This document shows positions 7,135 through 13,737 of a stretch of DNA of 17,108 bases, in pieces. The notes under the pieces were generated by a model, which saw only the letters and a program-made list of their open reading frames with translations, ran no database searches and was not told the origin of the DNA. This DNA is from an uncultured Rhodospirillales bacterium (GTDB lineage: Bacteria > Pseudomonadota > Alphaproteobacteria > ATCC43930 > CGMCC-115725), in assembly GCA_903897565.1 (NCBI GenBank), contig CAIUCF010000826.1, positions 1 to 17,108 of the forward strand, read 5' to 3'. Made by a program: the position numbers and the translations under genes. Position 1 is the first letter of the stretch, and each line of letters begins with the position of its first letter.

Positions 7135-8064
7135 ATGGAACTCCGTCAGCTGAGCCAGTTCGTCGCCGTCGCCGAAATGCAGAGCTTCAGCCGCGCTGCA
7201 GAGCGGCTGTCGATGGCGCAGCCGCCACTCTCGGTGGCGATCCGCAAGCTCGAGGACGAGATCGGTGTGTCGCTGTTCGATCGCGGCGCCCGTGGGGTGC
7301 GCCTCACCGATGCCGGTGAGGCGGCGCTGGAGGCGGCGCGCAAATGCCTGCGCGAGGCCGACGAGGTCGTCTCGCTGGCGCGGATGGCGGCGAAGGGTGA
7401 GGCCGGATTGTTGCGGATCGGCTTCGTCGGTTCCGCGACCTTCGACGTGCTGCCGCGGCTGATCGAGGCGTTCAGCGAGCGCTATCCCAAGGTCCGGCTC
7501 GATCTGTTCGAGGCAGCCAATCTCGAGCTGCTGCAATCGGTGACCAACGGCCGCCTGCACCTCGCGATCCTCCGCGTGCCCACGGCGGCGCCGGCGGGGG
7601 TCAGCCTGCAGCTGATCGAGCAGGATGTCTTCTGCATCGCCCTGCCGGCACGCCATCCCATGGCGGGGCGAGAGAGTCTAGCCCTGGCCGAGCTCGCCGA
7701 TGAAGCCTTCATCGGCTATGTCCCGGGGCGCGCCAGCACCCTTCACGCAGCGATGACCCAGCTCTGCCTGCAGGCGGGGATCATGCCGCGGATCACGCAG
7801 GAGGGTGTTCAGGTCCAGACCGTCATCGGGCTCGTCGCCAGCGGCCTCGGTGTGGCGATCGTGCCGGCGATCCACTCGCAGTACAGCTCGCGCCGTGTCG
7901 TGTTCCGGCCGATTCGCGACCTGCCGGCGGGGTCCGTTATCGGCATTTCGCTCGCCTATCCGACGACCCGGGAAACCGCTGCCGCGCGGCGCTTCCGCGA
8001 AATCGTCCGGGCGTTACCGCCAGATTCCGGGATGGGCGAGGAGGTGGGCTTACCGCGGTTGTAA
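7135..8064 (+). CDS. LysR-family transcriptional regulator (BenM/CatR-like)
   Basis: Likely controls the divergent catabolic operon and itself, using an aromatic or acyl-type effector. The 309-residue protein has the usual two-part layout. An N-terminal winged helix-turn-helix (about 1-60) includes FSRAAERLSMAQPPLSVAI and LEDEIGVSLFDR. A periplasmic-binding-protein-like effector domain runs from about 90 to 295. The AQPPLS recognition-helix variant resembles the BenM/CatM/CatR branch, which regulates aromatic catabolism; this likeness is from memory and not tested. The ATG at 7135 starts the conserved MELRQL N-terminus, with only a weak GGGA site 7 bp upstream inside a palindrome. An MDR oxidoreductase gene follows after 67 bp and may be part of its regulon. 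Confidence 0.93.
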   Translation: MELRQLSQFVAVAEMQSFSRAAERLSMAQPPLSVAIRKLEDEIGVSLFDRGARGVRLTDAGEAALEAARKCLREADEVVSLARMAAKGEAGLLRIGFVGSATFDVLPRLIEAFSERYPKVRLDLFEAANLELLQSVTNGRLHLAILRVPTAAPAGVSLQLIEQDVFCIALPARHPMAGRESLALAELADEAFIGYVPGRASTLHAAMTQLCLQAGIMPRITQEGVQVQTVIGLVASGLGVAIVPAIHSQYSSRRVVFRPIRDLPAGSVIGISLAYPTTRETAAARRFREIVRALPPDSGMGEEVGLPRL

Positions 8065-8131
8065 TCGCCGGGCGATCCGCCACCTAATGAAGGCGAGGTG
8101 CATTCCCCGCGCATTCAAGAAAGGCAAATCC

Positions 8132-9121
8132 ATGTCTCGTATCGTCCGCTTCCACCGGACCGGTGGTCCAGAAGTCCTGCAAATCGACGAAATCGACCTC
8201 GGCGCTCCCGGCCCAGGCGAGGTCAAGATGAAGGTCCATGCGCTCGGCCTCAATCGCGCCGAAGCGATGTACCGCGCCGGCGCCTATCTCGAGCAGCCGA
8301 ACGTGCCGTCGCGGCTCGGCTATGAAGCGTCGGGCATCGTCGAGGCCGTCGGCAGCGGCGTCACCGACCTGAAGCCGGGCGACGTCGTCAGCACGATTCC
8401 TGCCTTCTCCTTAAACCAGTACGGCGTCTACGGTGATACCACGATTGTCCCGGCGCATGCCGTCGCCAAGCATCCGACCAGCCTGTCCTTCGCCGAGGCC
8501 GCGTCCATCTGGATGCAGTACCTCACCGCCTATGGCGCGTTGGTACAGATCGGCAATCTCGCGAAAGGCGAGGCCGTGATCATCACCGCCGCGTCCAGCA
8601 GCGTCGGCCTGGCGGCAATCCAGATCGCCAACAGCCTGGGCGCGATCCCGATTGCGGCGACGCGGACCAGCGCCAAGCGCGCCGCCCTCGTCGAAGCCGG
8701 CGCGGCCCATGTCATCGCGACCGAGGAGCAGGATATCGCCGCCGAGGTCATGAAGATCACCGGCAAGAAGGGCGCACGCATGGCGTTCGACCCGGTCTGC
8801 GGGCCGGGTGTCGAGGCGTTGGCCGGAGCCCTCGGCGATCAGGGCATCCTGTTCTTGTACGGTGCGCTCGCGGGTGCGCCGACGCCCTTCCCGCTGTTCT
8901 CGGCCTTGTCGAAGAACCTCACGCTCCGGGGCTACACACTGTTCGCGGTCACGGGCGATGCCGGCCACATGGAACGCGGCAAGCGCTTCGTGTTCGACGG
9001 CCTGGCATCGGGCCATTTCAAGCCGATCATCGCGAAGACCTTTCCGCTGGAGCAGATCGTCGAATCGCATCGCTACCTGGAATCGAATGCCCAGGTCGGC
9101 AAGGTCGTCGTCACCGTGTAA
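8132..9121 (+). CDS. Zinc-independent MDR oxidoreductase (quinone oxidoreductase-like)
   Basis: Predicted NADPH-dependent reductase or dehydrogenase of the medium-chain superfamily; substrates in this branch include quinones and alpha,beta-unsaturated carbonyls. The 329-residue protein has a GroES-like N-terminal domain with GLNRAEAMYRAGAY and GYEASGIVEAVG, then a nucleotide-binding domain with AASSSVG (153-159) in place of the commoner AxxGxVG. The catalytic and structural zinc-ligand cysteines of zinc alcohol dehydrogenases are absent. The open frame extends upstream to 7805, but that stretch is out-of-frame LysR sequence. The ATG at 8132 has a good AAGAAAGG site (8117-8124) and starts the normal MSRIVRFH N-terminus. 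It lies 67 bp after the LysR gene on the same strand. A role with the beta-oxidation genes is possible but unsupported. Confidence 0.88.
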   Translation: MSRIVRFHRTGGPEVLQIDEIDLGAPGPGEVKMKVHALGLNRAEAMYRAGAYLEQPNVPSRLGYEASGIVEAVGSGVTDLKPGDVVSTIPAFSLNQYGVYGDTTIVPAHAVAKHPTSLSFAEAASIWMQYLTAYGALVQIGNLAKGEAVIITAASSSVGLAAIQIANSLGAIPIAATRTSAKRAALVEAGAAHVIATEEQDIAAEVMKITGKKGARMAFDPVCGPGVEALAGALGDQGILFLYGALAGAPTPFPLFSALSKNLTLRGYTLFAVTGDAGHMERGKRFVFDGLASGHFKPIIAKTFPLEQIVESHRYLESNAQVGKVVVTV

Positions 9122-9130
9122 CCACGCCAG

Positions 9131-9164
9131 CGTGATCGCGGCGGGTATCCTCGTCGCGATCACG
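9131..9164. repeat. 10-bp perfect inverted repeat after the MDR gene
   Basis: CGTGATCGCG (9131-9140) and CGCGATCACG (9155-9164) pair exactly around a 14-nt loop, 9 bp after the MDR stop. There is no following T-run, so an intrinsic terminator is doubtful. It could be a factor-dependent terminator or a protein-binding palindrome; its right edge abuts the sigma-54-like element. Confidence 0.5.
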
Positions 9165-9178
9165 GCACGGCTAGTGCG
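9163..9178 (+). promoter_or_regulatory. Candidate sigma-54 (-24/-12) promoter of the mgs/gmaS operon
   Basis: CGGCACG-GCTA-GTGC matches 9 of the 11 defined bases of the RpoN consensus TGGCACG-N4-TTGC, with the near-invariant GG (9164-9165) and GC (9176-9177) exactly 10 bp apart. Transcription would begin near 9189, giving a leader of about 145 nt before mgsA. RpoN/NtrC control would suit a nitrogen-assimilation operon; glnT-type genes in rhizobia are reported to be nitrogen regulated. I see no clear NtrC site. Confidence 0.5.
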
Positions 9179-9213
9179 ACAAAATTTGTGCGCGGAATGA
9201 AAATTGGCCACTT

Positions 9214-9228
9214 GACCAATGTTTGGTC
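9214..9228. promoter_or_regulatory. Perfect palindrome GACCAA-TGT-TTGGTC upstream of mgsA
   Basis: Six-base perfect arms around a 3-bp centre, 104 bp before mgsA. It overlaps TTGACC (9213-9218), which could serve as a -35 with a poor TAGCGT -10. Its form suits a dimeric repressor such as a GntR- or TetR-family protein. If the sigma-54 element is the real promoter, the palindrome lies about 25-40 bp downstream of the start. The binding protein is unknown. Confidence 0.45.
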
Positions 9229-9269
9229 GTGACGTAGCGTTTCGGCCATGACGTCTGGGAACGTGGCCA

Positions 9270-9291
9270 GTCCGGAAACAGCCTTCCGGGC
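9270..9291 (+). other. Leader hairpin upstream of mgsA
   Basis: CCGGAA (9272-9277) and TTCCGG (9284-9289) form a perfect stem around a 6-nt loop, extendable by one G-U and one G-C pair at the base. It lies in the probable mgsA leader, 41 bp before the start codon, with no T-run after it. It could affect mRNA stability or translation; no known riboswitch family is recognised. Confidence 0.35.
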
Positions 9292-9332
9292 CTTCGTCGG
9301 TCGAACCCTCTAGAAGCATCCGGAGACCAATC

Positions 9333-10277
9333 ATGTGCGGCATTGCGGGACGGATTTTAGCCAAGCCGGGAGACGTCGGGAGTGATCTCGTCGACCTGAT
9401 GGATGCGCAGGCGCATCGCGGATCGGACAGCACCGGCTTTGCCGTCTACGGCATCCCCAGGGAGACCGGCTATATCGTCCGCGCGATGGGCTTCGATCGC
9501 CGCAAGCTTTCGGACGATCTCGAAGATTTCCGCCTGATCCTCAAGGACCACGGCGCCGATCTGCTCGAAGATCCGACCTGGGATCACAGCGGCGCGCGCC
9601 ATTACTCGGTGCGGATGATCATCAGCGACCCCAAGGATATTTCCGCCTGGATCGCCGATGCCGATACGATCTGCTCGCGCTTCGAGGTGCAGTCGGTCGG
9701 CCGCTCGCTCGAGATCATCAAGGATGACGGCGACGCCAAGACGGTCGGCGAGAAGCATCACGTTCGCGGCATGATCGGCACGCATGGCCTCGGCCATGCC
9801 CGTCTCGCCACCGAATCCGCGGTACGCCCCAATGCCAGCCATCCGTTCTGGGCGCGGCCGTTTCCCGATGTCGCGATCGTCCATAACGGCCAGATCACCG
9901 ACTATTACTCCTGGCGCAACCGGCTGCAGCGCAAGGGCTATCGCTTCCTGACCGAGAACGACAGCGAGTTGATCGCCGTCTGGGTCTCTGACCAGATGCG
10001 CCAGGGCAAGACTCTGCAGCAAGCGCTGACCCACTCGATCAGCGAAATCGACGGCGTCTTCACCTTCATGATCGCCGATATCGACGGCATCGGCTTCGCC
10101 AAGGACCGCTTCGCGATGAAACCGCTGGTCACGGTCCAGACCGACGGCGAATTCGCCGCGGCGACCGAAGAACAGGCGCTGCGCCGGATCTATCCGCAGG
10201 GCGCTCCCATCATCAACTATGACGGCCCGTCCCTGACCGGGATCTGGGGCTACGGAAATCGGAGGGTTGCCGCGTGA
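9333..10277 (+). CDS. mgsA: Class II glutamine amidotransferase-like subunit, N-methylglutamate synthase A
   Basis: Predicted amidotransferase subunit of N-methylglutamate synthase, which transfers the amine of gamma-glutamylmethylamide (instead of ammonia from glutamine) to 2-oxoglutarate with MgsB and MgsC. The chain begins Met-Cys2-Gly-Ile, so removal of Met would expose the N-terminal Cys nucleophile of Ntn hydrolases. AHRGSDSTGF (27-36), GTHGLGHARLAT (149-160), HNGQ (184-187) and TENDSE (207-212) match class II amidotransferase active-site segments. At 314 residues it is a free-standing subunit, unlike the large fused GltB. The start has GGAG 7 bp upstream (9322-9325). Its TGA overlaps the mgsB GTG by 4 bp. 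The same gene is called glxB in rhizobia. Order A-B-C plus a glnT-type synthetase supports the call; methylamine as the real amine is inference. Confidence 0.88.
   Translation: MCGIAGRILAKPGDVGSDLVDLMDAQAHRGSDSTGFAVYGIPRETGYIVRAMGFDRRKLSDDLEDFRLILKDHGADLLEDPTWDHSGARHYSVRMIISDPKDISAWIADADTICSRFEVQSVGRSLEIIKDDGDAKTVGEKHHVRGMIGTHGLGHARLATESAVRPNASHPFWARPFPDVAIVHNGQITDYYSWRNRLQRKGYRFLTENDSELIAVWVSDQMRQGKTLQQALTHSISEIDGVFTFMIADIDGIGFAKDRFAMKPLVTVQTDGEFAAATEEQALRRIYPQGAPIINYDGPSLTGIWGYGNRRVAA
10261..10266 (+). promoter_or_regulatory. Strong ribosome site deciding the GTG start of mgsB
   Basis: GGAGGG lies inside the end of mgsA, 7 bp before the GTG at 10274. It supports GTG as the real start although an ATG (10301) lies in frame further down. 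The GTGA overlap with the mgsA stop suggests coupled translation. Confidence 0.7.
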
Positions 10278-10966
10278 GCCAGGTGATCATTGATGTCGGC
10301 ATGCGCGGGATCCGCGAGGTCAATGAGGATATTCAGCGCGAAGCCAAGACCCATTCCTCGATCCTGGTGCGCAACACCCTGTCGCGCCACAATCTCGGCG
10401 TCGGACTGCCTGCGGGCCTCGACATCAGCTTCGAGGGCTCGGTCGGCTATTACTGCGGCGGCCTCAACAACGGCGCGACGGTGACCATCGGCAAGGATGC
10501 CGGCTGGGGCACCGGCGAGGGCATGGCCAGCGGCCATATCACCGTCGGCGGCTATTGCGGCATGTCGGTCGGCGCGGCGATGCGCGGTGGTACTATTCAC
10601 GTCAAGGGCGATTGCGGTCCTCGGGTCGGCGTCGCCATGAAAGGCGGCAACATCATCGTCGAGGGCAAGATCGGTTCGCAATCGGGCTTCATGTCCCATT
10701 CCGGCAAGATCATCGCGCTCGGCGGCGCCGGCCCCTCCTGCGCCGATGCCTTGTGGCAGGGCGAGGTCTGGGTCTGCGGCCCGATCGAGAGCCTGGGCGT
10801 CGATGCCGTCGTCACTGAACCTACCGCCGAACAGGTCGCTGAAGTCGATGCCATCCTGGAGCCTCTGGGCCTGGCCGACTCGTCACGGAACTGGCAGCGT
10901 ATCGTTTCCGGCCAGCGCCTTTGGTACTTCGAGAGCAGGGATGCGAACGCATGGCTGATGATCTGA
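10274..10966 (+). CDS. mgsB: GXGXG beta-helix subunit, N-methylglutamate synthase B
   Basis: Homologous to the C-terminal beta-helix domain of glutamate synthase large subunit, which structurally links the amidotransferase and FMN domains. The 230-residue protein is rich in repeated glycine turns from about residue 40 to 165, for example VGYYCGG, GTGEGMASGHITVGG, MRGGTIHVKGDCG and MKGGNIIVEGKIG, as expected of a right-handed beta-helix. It has no catalytic motif of its own. It starts at GTG with a GGAGGG site and overlaps mgsA by 4 bp and mgsC by 16 bp, so the three subunits are probably made in balanced amounts. The rhizobial name is glxC. A related protein, formylmethanofuran dehydrogenase subunit C, shares the fold, but the neighbours exclude it here. 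Confidence 0.9.
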   Translation: MSQVIIDVGMRGIREVNEDIQREAKTHSSILVRNTLSRHNLGVGLPAGLDISFEGSVGYYCGGLNNGATVTIGKDAGWGTGEGMASGHITVGGYCGMSVGAAMRGGTIHVKGDCGPRVGVAMKGGNIIVEGKIGSQSGFMSHSGKIIALGGAGPSCADALWQGEVWVCGPIESLGVDAVVTEPTAEQVAEVDAILEPLGLADSSRNWQRIVSGQRLWYFESRDANAWLMI

Positions 10967-12372
10967 ACAATTCCTACCAGTATCCGTTCGAGGAAGCCCC
11001 GGAGGAACTGGTCCGCTTCGGCGACGGCGCCATCCAGGGCCGCCCGGCCGGTGTGCCGTCCTCTTATGAGGAAGGCGGCTCGACCCGCTGGACGCCGGAG
11101 GCGATCTCCGAGGTCCATGCGCTGTCGCAGCTCGGCCGCTATCAGGTCCGTGGCTTCAACACCTTCAACAAGCGGATGCCGACCTTCGACGACCTGACTT
11201 TCGTGCCGGCGACGATGACCCGCCTGCCGCTCGAAGGCTATCGCGAGAGCTGCGACACCACGACGGTGCTCGGCGGCGGTCGCGGCCTCGTCGAACGTCC
11301 GCTCGAGCTCAAGATCCCGATCTATATCGCCTCGATGTCGTTCGGCGCCTTGTCGGCGAGTGCGAAGGAAGCAATGGGCCACGGCGCCTCCAAGGTCGGC
11401 ACCATGACCTGCACCGGCGAAGGCGGCATGCTCGAGGAAGAGCGCGCCGCGTCGAACCTGCTGCTCTACCAGATGTCGCCGGCCCGCTACGGCCTCGACC
11501 TCGACCATCTCCGTCGCGCCGATGCGATCGAGATCGTCGTGGGGCAGGGTGCCAAGCCGGGTACCGGCGGTCTGCTGCTCGGCATGAAGGTGTCGGAGCG
11601 CGTCTCGCGGATGCGCACATTGCCGGTCGGCGTCGATCAGCGCTCGACCGTGCGCCATCCCGATTTCCTCGGCGCCGACGATCTCGCGATCAAGGTCGAA
11701 GAGTTGCGGATCGCGACCAATTACCAAGTGCCGATCTTCCTCAAGATGGGCGCGACGCGGCCGCGCTACGACGTCGCGATCGCCGCCAAGGCCGGTGTCG
11801 ACGTCGTCGTGGTCGACGGCGCCGAAGGCGGCACAGGCGCCTCGCCGGAACTGTTGCTCAACCACACCGGCATCCCGACCATGTCGGCGATCCGGGCGGC
11901 GCGCGAGGCGCTCGACGAGTGCGGCATGTCCGACAAGGTCTCGCTGGTCGCGGCCGGCGGCATTCGCTCGGGTGTCGATGCCGCCAAGTGTCTGGCGCTG
12001 GGTGCTGACGCGGTGATGATCGGCAACGCCGCGATGATGGCGCTCGGCTGCAACTCGCCGCGCTATCTCGACGACTACAAGAAGCTCGGCACCTCGCCCG
12101 GCGCCTGCCATCACTGCCATACCGGCATGTGCCCTGTCGGTATCGCGACGCAGACGCCGGAGCTCGAAGCGCGGATGAATGTTGCCGCGGGCGCGGAGCG
12201 GGTGGCACGCTACCTCACGGCGATGACCATGGAGATCACGGCGTTGGCGAAGGCTTGCGGCAAGTCGAAGGTGCGCAATCTCGAGATCGAGGATCTGCGG
12301 GCGTTGTCCTTCGAGGCGTCGGCCTTCACCGGGGTCAAGATGGCCGGCATCGACCGCGCGTTTACCTGGTAG
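10951..12372 (+). CDS. mgsC: FMN- and Fe-S-binding glutamate synthase-like subunit, N-methylglutamate synthase C
   Basis: Catalytic subunit with the alpha/beta barrel of glutamate synthase, predicted to join the released amine to 2-oxoglutarate, giving N-methylglutamate (glutamate if ammonia is used). Seen in the 473 residues: SFGALSASAKEAM, GQGAKPGTGG, DGAEGGTGASP, AAGGIRSG and ALGADAVMIGNA, the substrate- and FMN-binding segments. The cysteine group ACHHCHTGMCPVG (Cys386, Cys389, Cys394) should hold the 3Fe-4S cluster; its CX2CX4C spacing differs from the CX5CX4C of large GltB chains. An open frame begins at a TTG (10921), but the ATG at 10951, preceded by AGGGA, starts a typical N-terminus. 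It ends in TAG, the only visible gene-ending amber codon in the window. Rhizobial name glxD. No GltD-like NADPH-oxidising subunit is adjacent. Confidence 0.9.
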   Translation: MADDLNNSYQYPFEEAPEELVRFGDGAIQGRPAGVPSSYEEGGSTRWTPEAISEVHALSQLGRYQVRGFNTFNKRMPTFDDLTFVPATMTRLPLEGYRESCDTTTVLGGGRGLVERPLELKIPIYIASMSFGALSASAKEAMGHGASKVGTMTCTGEGGMLEEERAASNLLLYQMSPARYGLDLDHLRRADAIEIVVGQGAKPGTGGLLLGMKVSERVSRMRTLPVGVDQRSTVRHPDFLGADDLAIKVEELRIATNYQVPIFLKMGATRPRYDVAIAAKAGVDVVVVDGAEGGTGASPELLLNHTGIPTMSAIRAAREALDECGMSDKVSLVAAGGIRSGVDAAKCLALGADAVMIGNAAMMALGCNSPRYLDDYKKLGTSPGACHHCHTGMCPVGIATQTPELEARMNVAAGAERVARYLTAMTMEITALAKACGKSKVRNLEIEDLRALSFEASAFTGVKMAGIDRAFTW

Positions 12373-12417
12373 GGGCCAGGGGCGCGGCAATAAGACATCA
12401 GAGCAGGGGGATGGTGC

Positions 12418-13719
12418 ATGAAGAAGGGTGAGTGGAAGCTGCCGGCGGGGACGCATACGGTGGCGATGGGTGGCGGCGATCTGAACGGCATCATGCGCGG
12501 CAAGCGCATTCCGGCGAGCCACTGGGACACCGTCTGCAAGAGCGGCAACGCCTCGTCGATCGCGGTCCTGACGATCGACATGACCTGCGACGTCTGGGAT
12601 ACGCCCTACGCCAATTTCCAGAACGGCTATCCCGACATGCACCTGTTCCCGGTGACACAGCCGGTGGCGGTGCCGTGGGAGCCAGGCGTCGCCTTCTGTC
12701 TCGCGCGTTTCGAAGGCATGGACCACAAGCCGGTGCCGATCGATCCGCGCAACGCCCTGATCCGCCAGGTCGAGCGCGCCAAGGCACTCGGCTATGAGGT
12801 CAATGTCGGCTGCGAGGTCGAATTCTACCTCGTCGACCCCATCACCAAGCTGCCGCGCGAGCATGACATTCAGGTCTATAGCCTGACCCGCGCCGCCGAG
12901 ATGGAGAGCGTGCTCGGCCCGATCCGGCGTCTCATCAACGAGATGGACATCCCGATCGAGCAGTCCAACCCGGAATACGGTCCCGGCCAGGCAGAGGTTA
13001 ATATCCGCTACGCCGACGCGCTGACCTCGGCCGATCGTCTGGTGATGTTCCGCAACCTCGTCAAGGAACTGGCGCAGAAGCACGGCTACCTCGCCACCTT
13101 CATGGCCAAGCCGTTCATCGATCAGTCGGGCAACGGCTTCCACACCCATTATTCGATTTGGAAGGACGGCAAGAACCTGTTCGCGGATAAGGGCAAGCTC
13201 AGCAAGACCGGGTTGTCGTTCCTGGCCGGCGTGCAGAAGCGCATGGCCGAATACGCGATCGCCGGCTCGACGACGCCGAACGCCTTCCGTCGCCGCGTGC
13301 CGTACACCTTCTGCCCGACGAAGGCGAATTGGGGCTACGACAACCGCACGGTAGCCTTGCGGGTCATCGAGGGCGCCGACAGTGCGGTGCGTGTCGAGAA
13401 GCGTGACGCCTCGGCGGATTGCAATCCCTACTACCTGCTGGCCTGTGACATCGCGGCCGGGCTCGACGGTATCGAGCAGGGACTGGAGCCGACGGCACCG
13501 TGCCTCGGCGACGGCTACGCGATCGATATCGAAGGCTGCGATCCGCTGCCCAGCGATCTGGCGACGGCGATCGCCCTGGCGGAGACCTCGAAATTCCTGC
13601 CGGACGTCATGGGCGCCGATGGTCTCACGATCCTACTGCAGCAGGCACGTCGGGAACTCGGTTTCTTCGCCAATCAGGTCACCAAGGTCGAGATCGATCG
13701 CTATCTCGGCAATTTCTGA
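12418..13719 (+). CDS. gmaS: Type III glutamine synthetase-like enzyme, gamma-glutamylmethylamide synthetase
   Basis: Predicted ATP-dependent ligase joining an amine, probably methylamine, to the gamma-carboxyl of glutamate. The 433 residues cover the whole GS fold: DLNGIMRGKR (21-30), metal-ligand Glu133 and Glu135 in GCEVEFYL, Glu187 and Glu193 around YGPGQAE, NGFHTHYS (239-246) with the ATP-site histidine, NRTVALR (309-315) and EKRDASADCNPY (327-338). The regulatory Tyr-adenylylation loop of GlnA type I is not evident, as expected for this group. Start ATG 12418 has AGGGGG about 7 bp upstream and lies 45 bp after mgsC. The same family includes rhizobial GlnT, which has weak glutamine synthetase activity, and gamma-glutamyl ligases for other amines such as isopropylamine or ethanolamine. 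The mgsABC context favours GmaS. Confidence 0.85.
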   Translation: MKKGEWKLPAGTHTVAMGGGDLNGIMRGKRIPASHWDTVCKSGNASSIAVLTIDMTCDVWDTPYANFQNGYPDMHLFPVTQPVAVPWEPGVAFCLARFEGMDHKPVPIDPRNALIRQVERAKALGYEVNVGCEVEFYLVDPITKLPREHDIQVYSLTRAAEMESVLGPIRRLINEMDIPIEQSNPEYGPGQAEVNIRYADALTSADRLVMFRNLVKELAQKHGYLATFMAKPFIDQSGNGFHTHYSIWKDGKNLFADKGKLSKTGLSFLAGVQKRMAEYAIAGSTTPNAFRRRVPYTFCPTKANWGYDNRTVALRVIEGADSAVRVEKRDASADCNPYYLLACDIAAGLDGIEQGLEPTAPCLGDGYAIDIEGCDPLPSDLATAIALAETSKFLPDVMGADGLTILLQQARRELGFFANQVTKVEIDRYLGNF

Positions 13720-13737
13720 GGCATGCGGAGCGCAATG

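Noticed and set aside
7805..8131. 109-codon N-terminal extension of the MDR frame
   Set aside because: It overlaps the LysR gene out of frame; the ATG at 8132 has a good ribosome site and the normal family N-terminus.
9213..9240. Sigma-70 promoter TTGACC/TAGCGT upstream of mgsA as the main promoter
   Set aside because: The -10 matches only 3 of 6 bases; the sigma-54 element nearby is a better match. Kept only as an alternative in the palindrome entry.
10597..13149. 850-codon open frame on the minus strand opposite mgsB, mgsC and gmaS
   Set aside because: It is antisense to three well-supported genes, has low-complexity His/Arg/Asp-rich translation typical of GC-rich shadow frames, and shows no recognisable domain.
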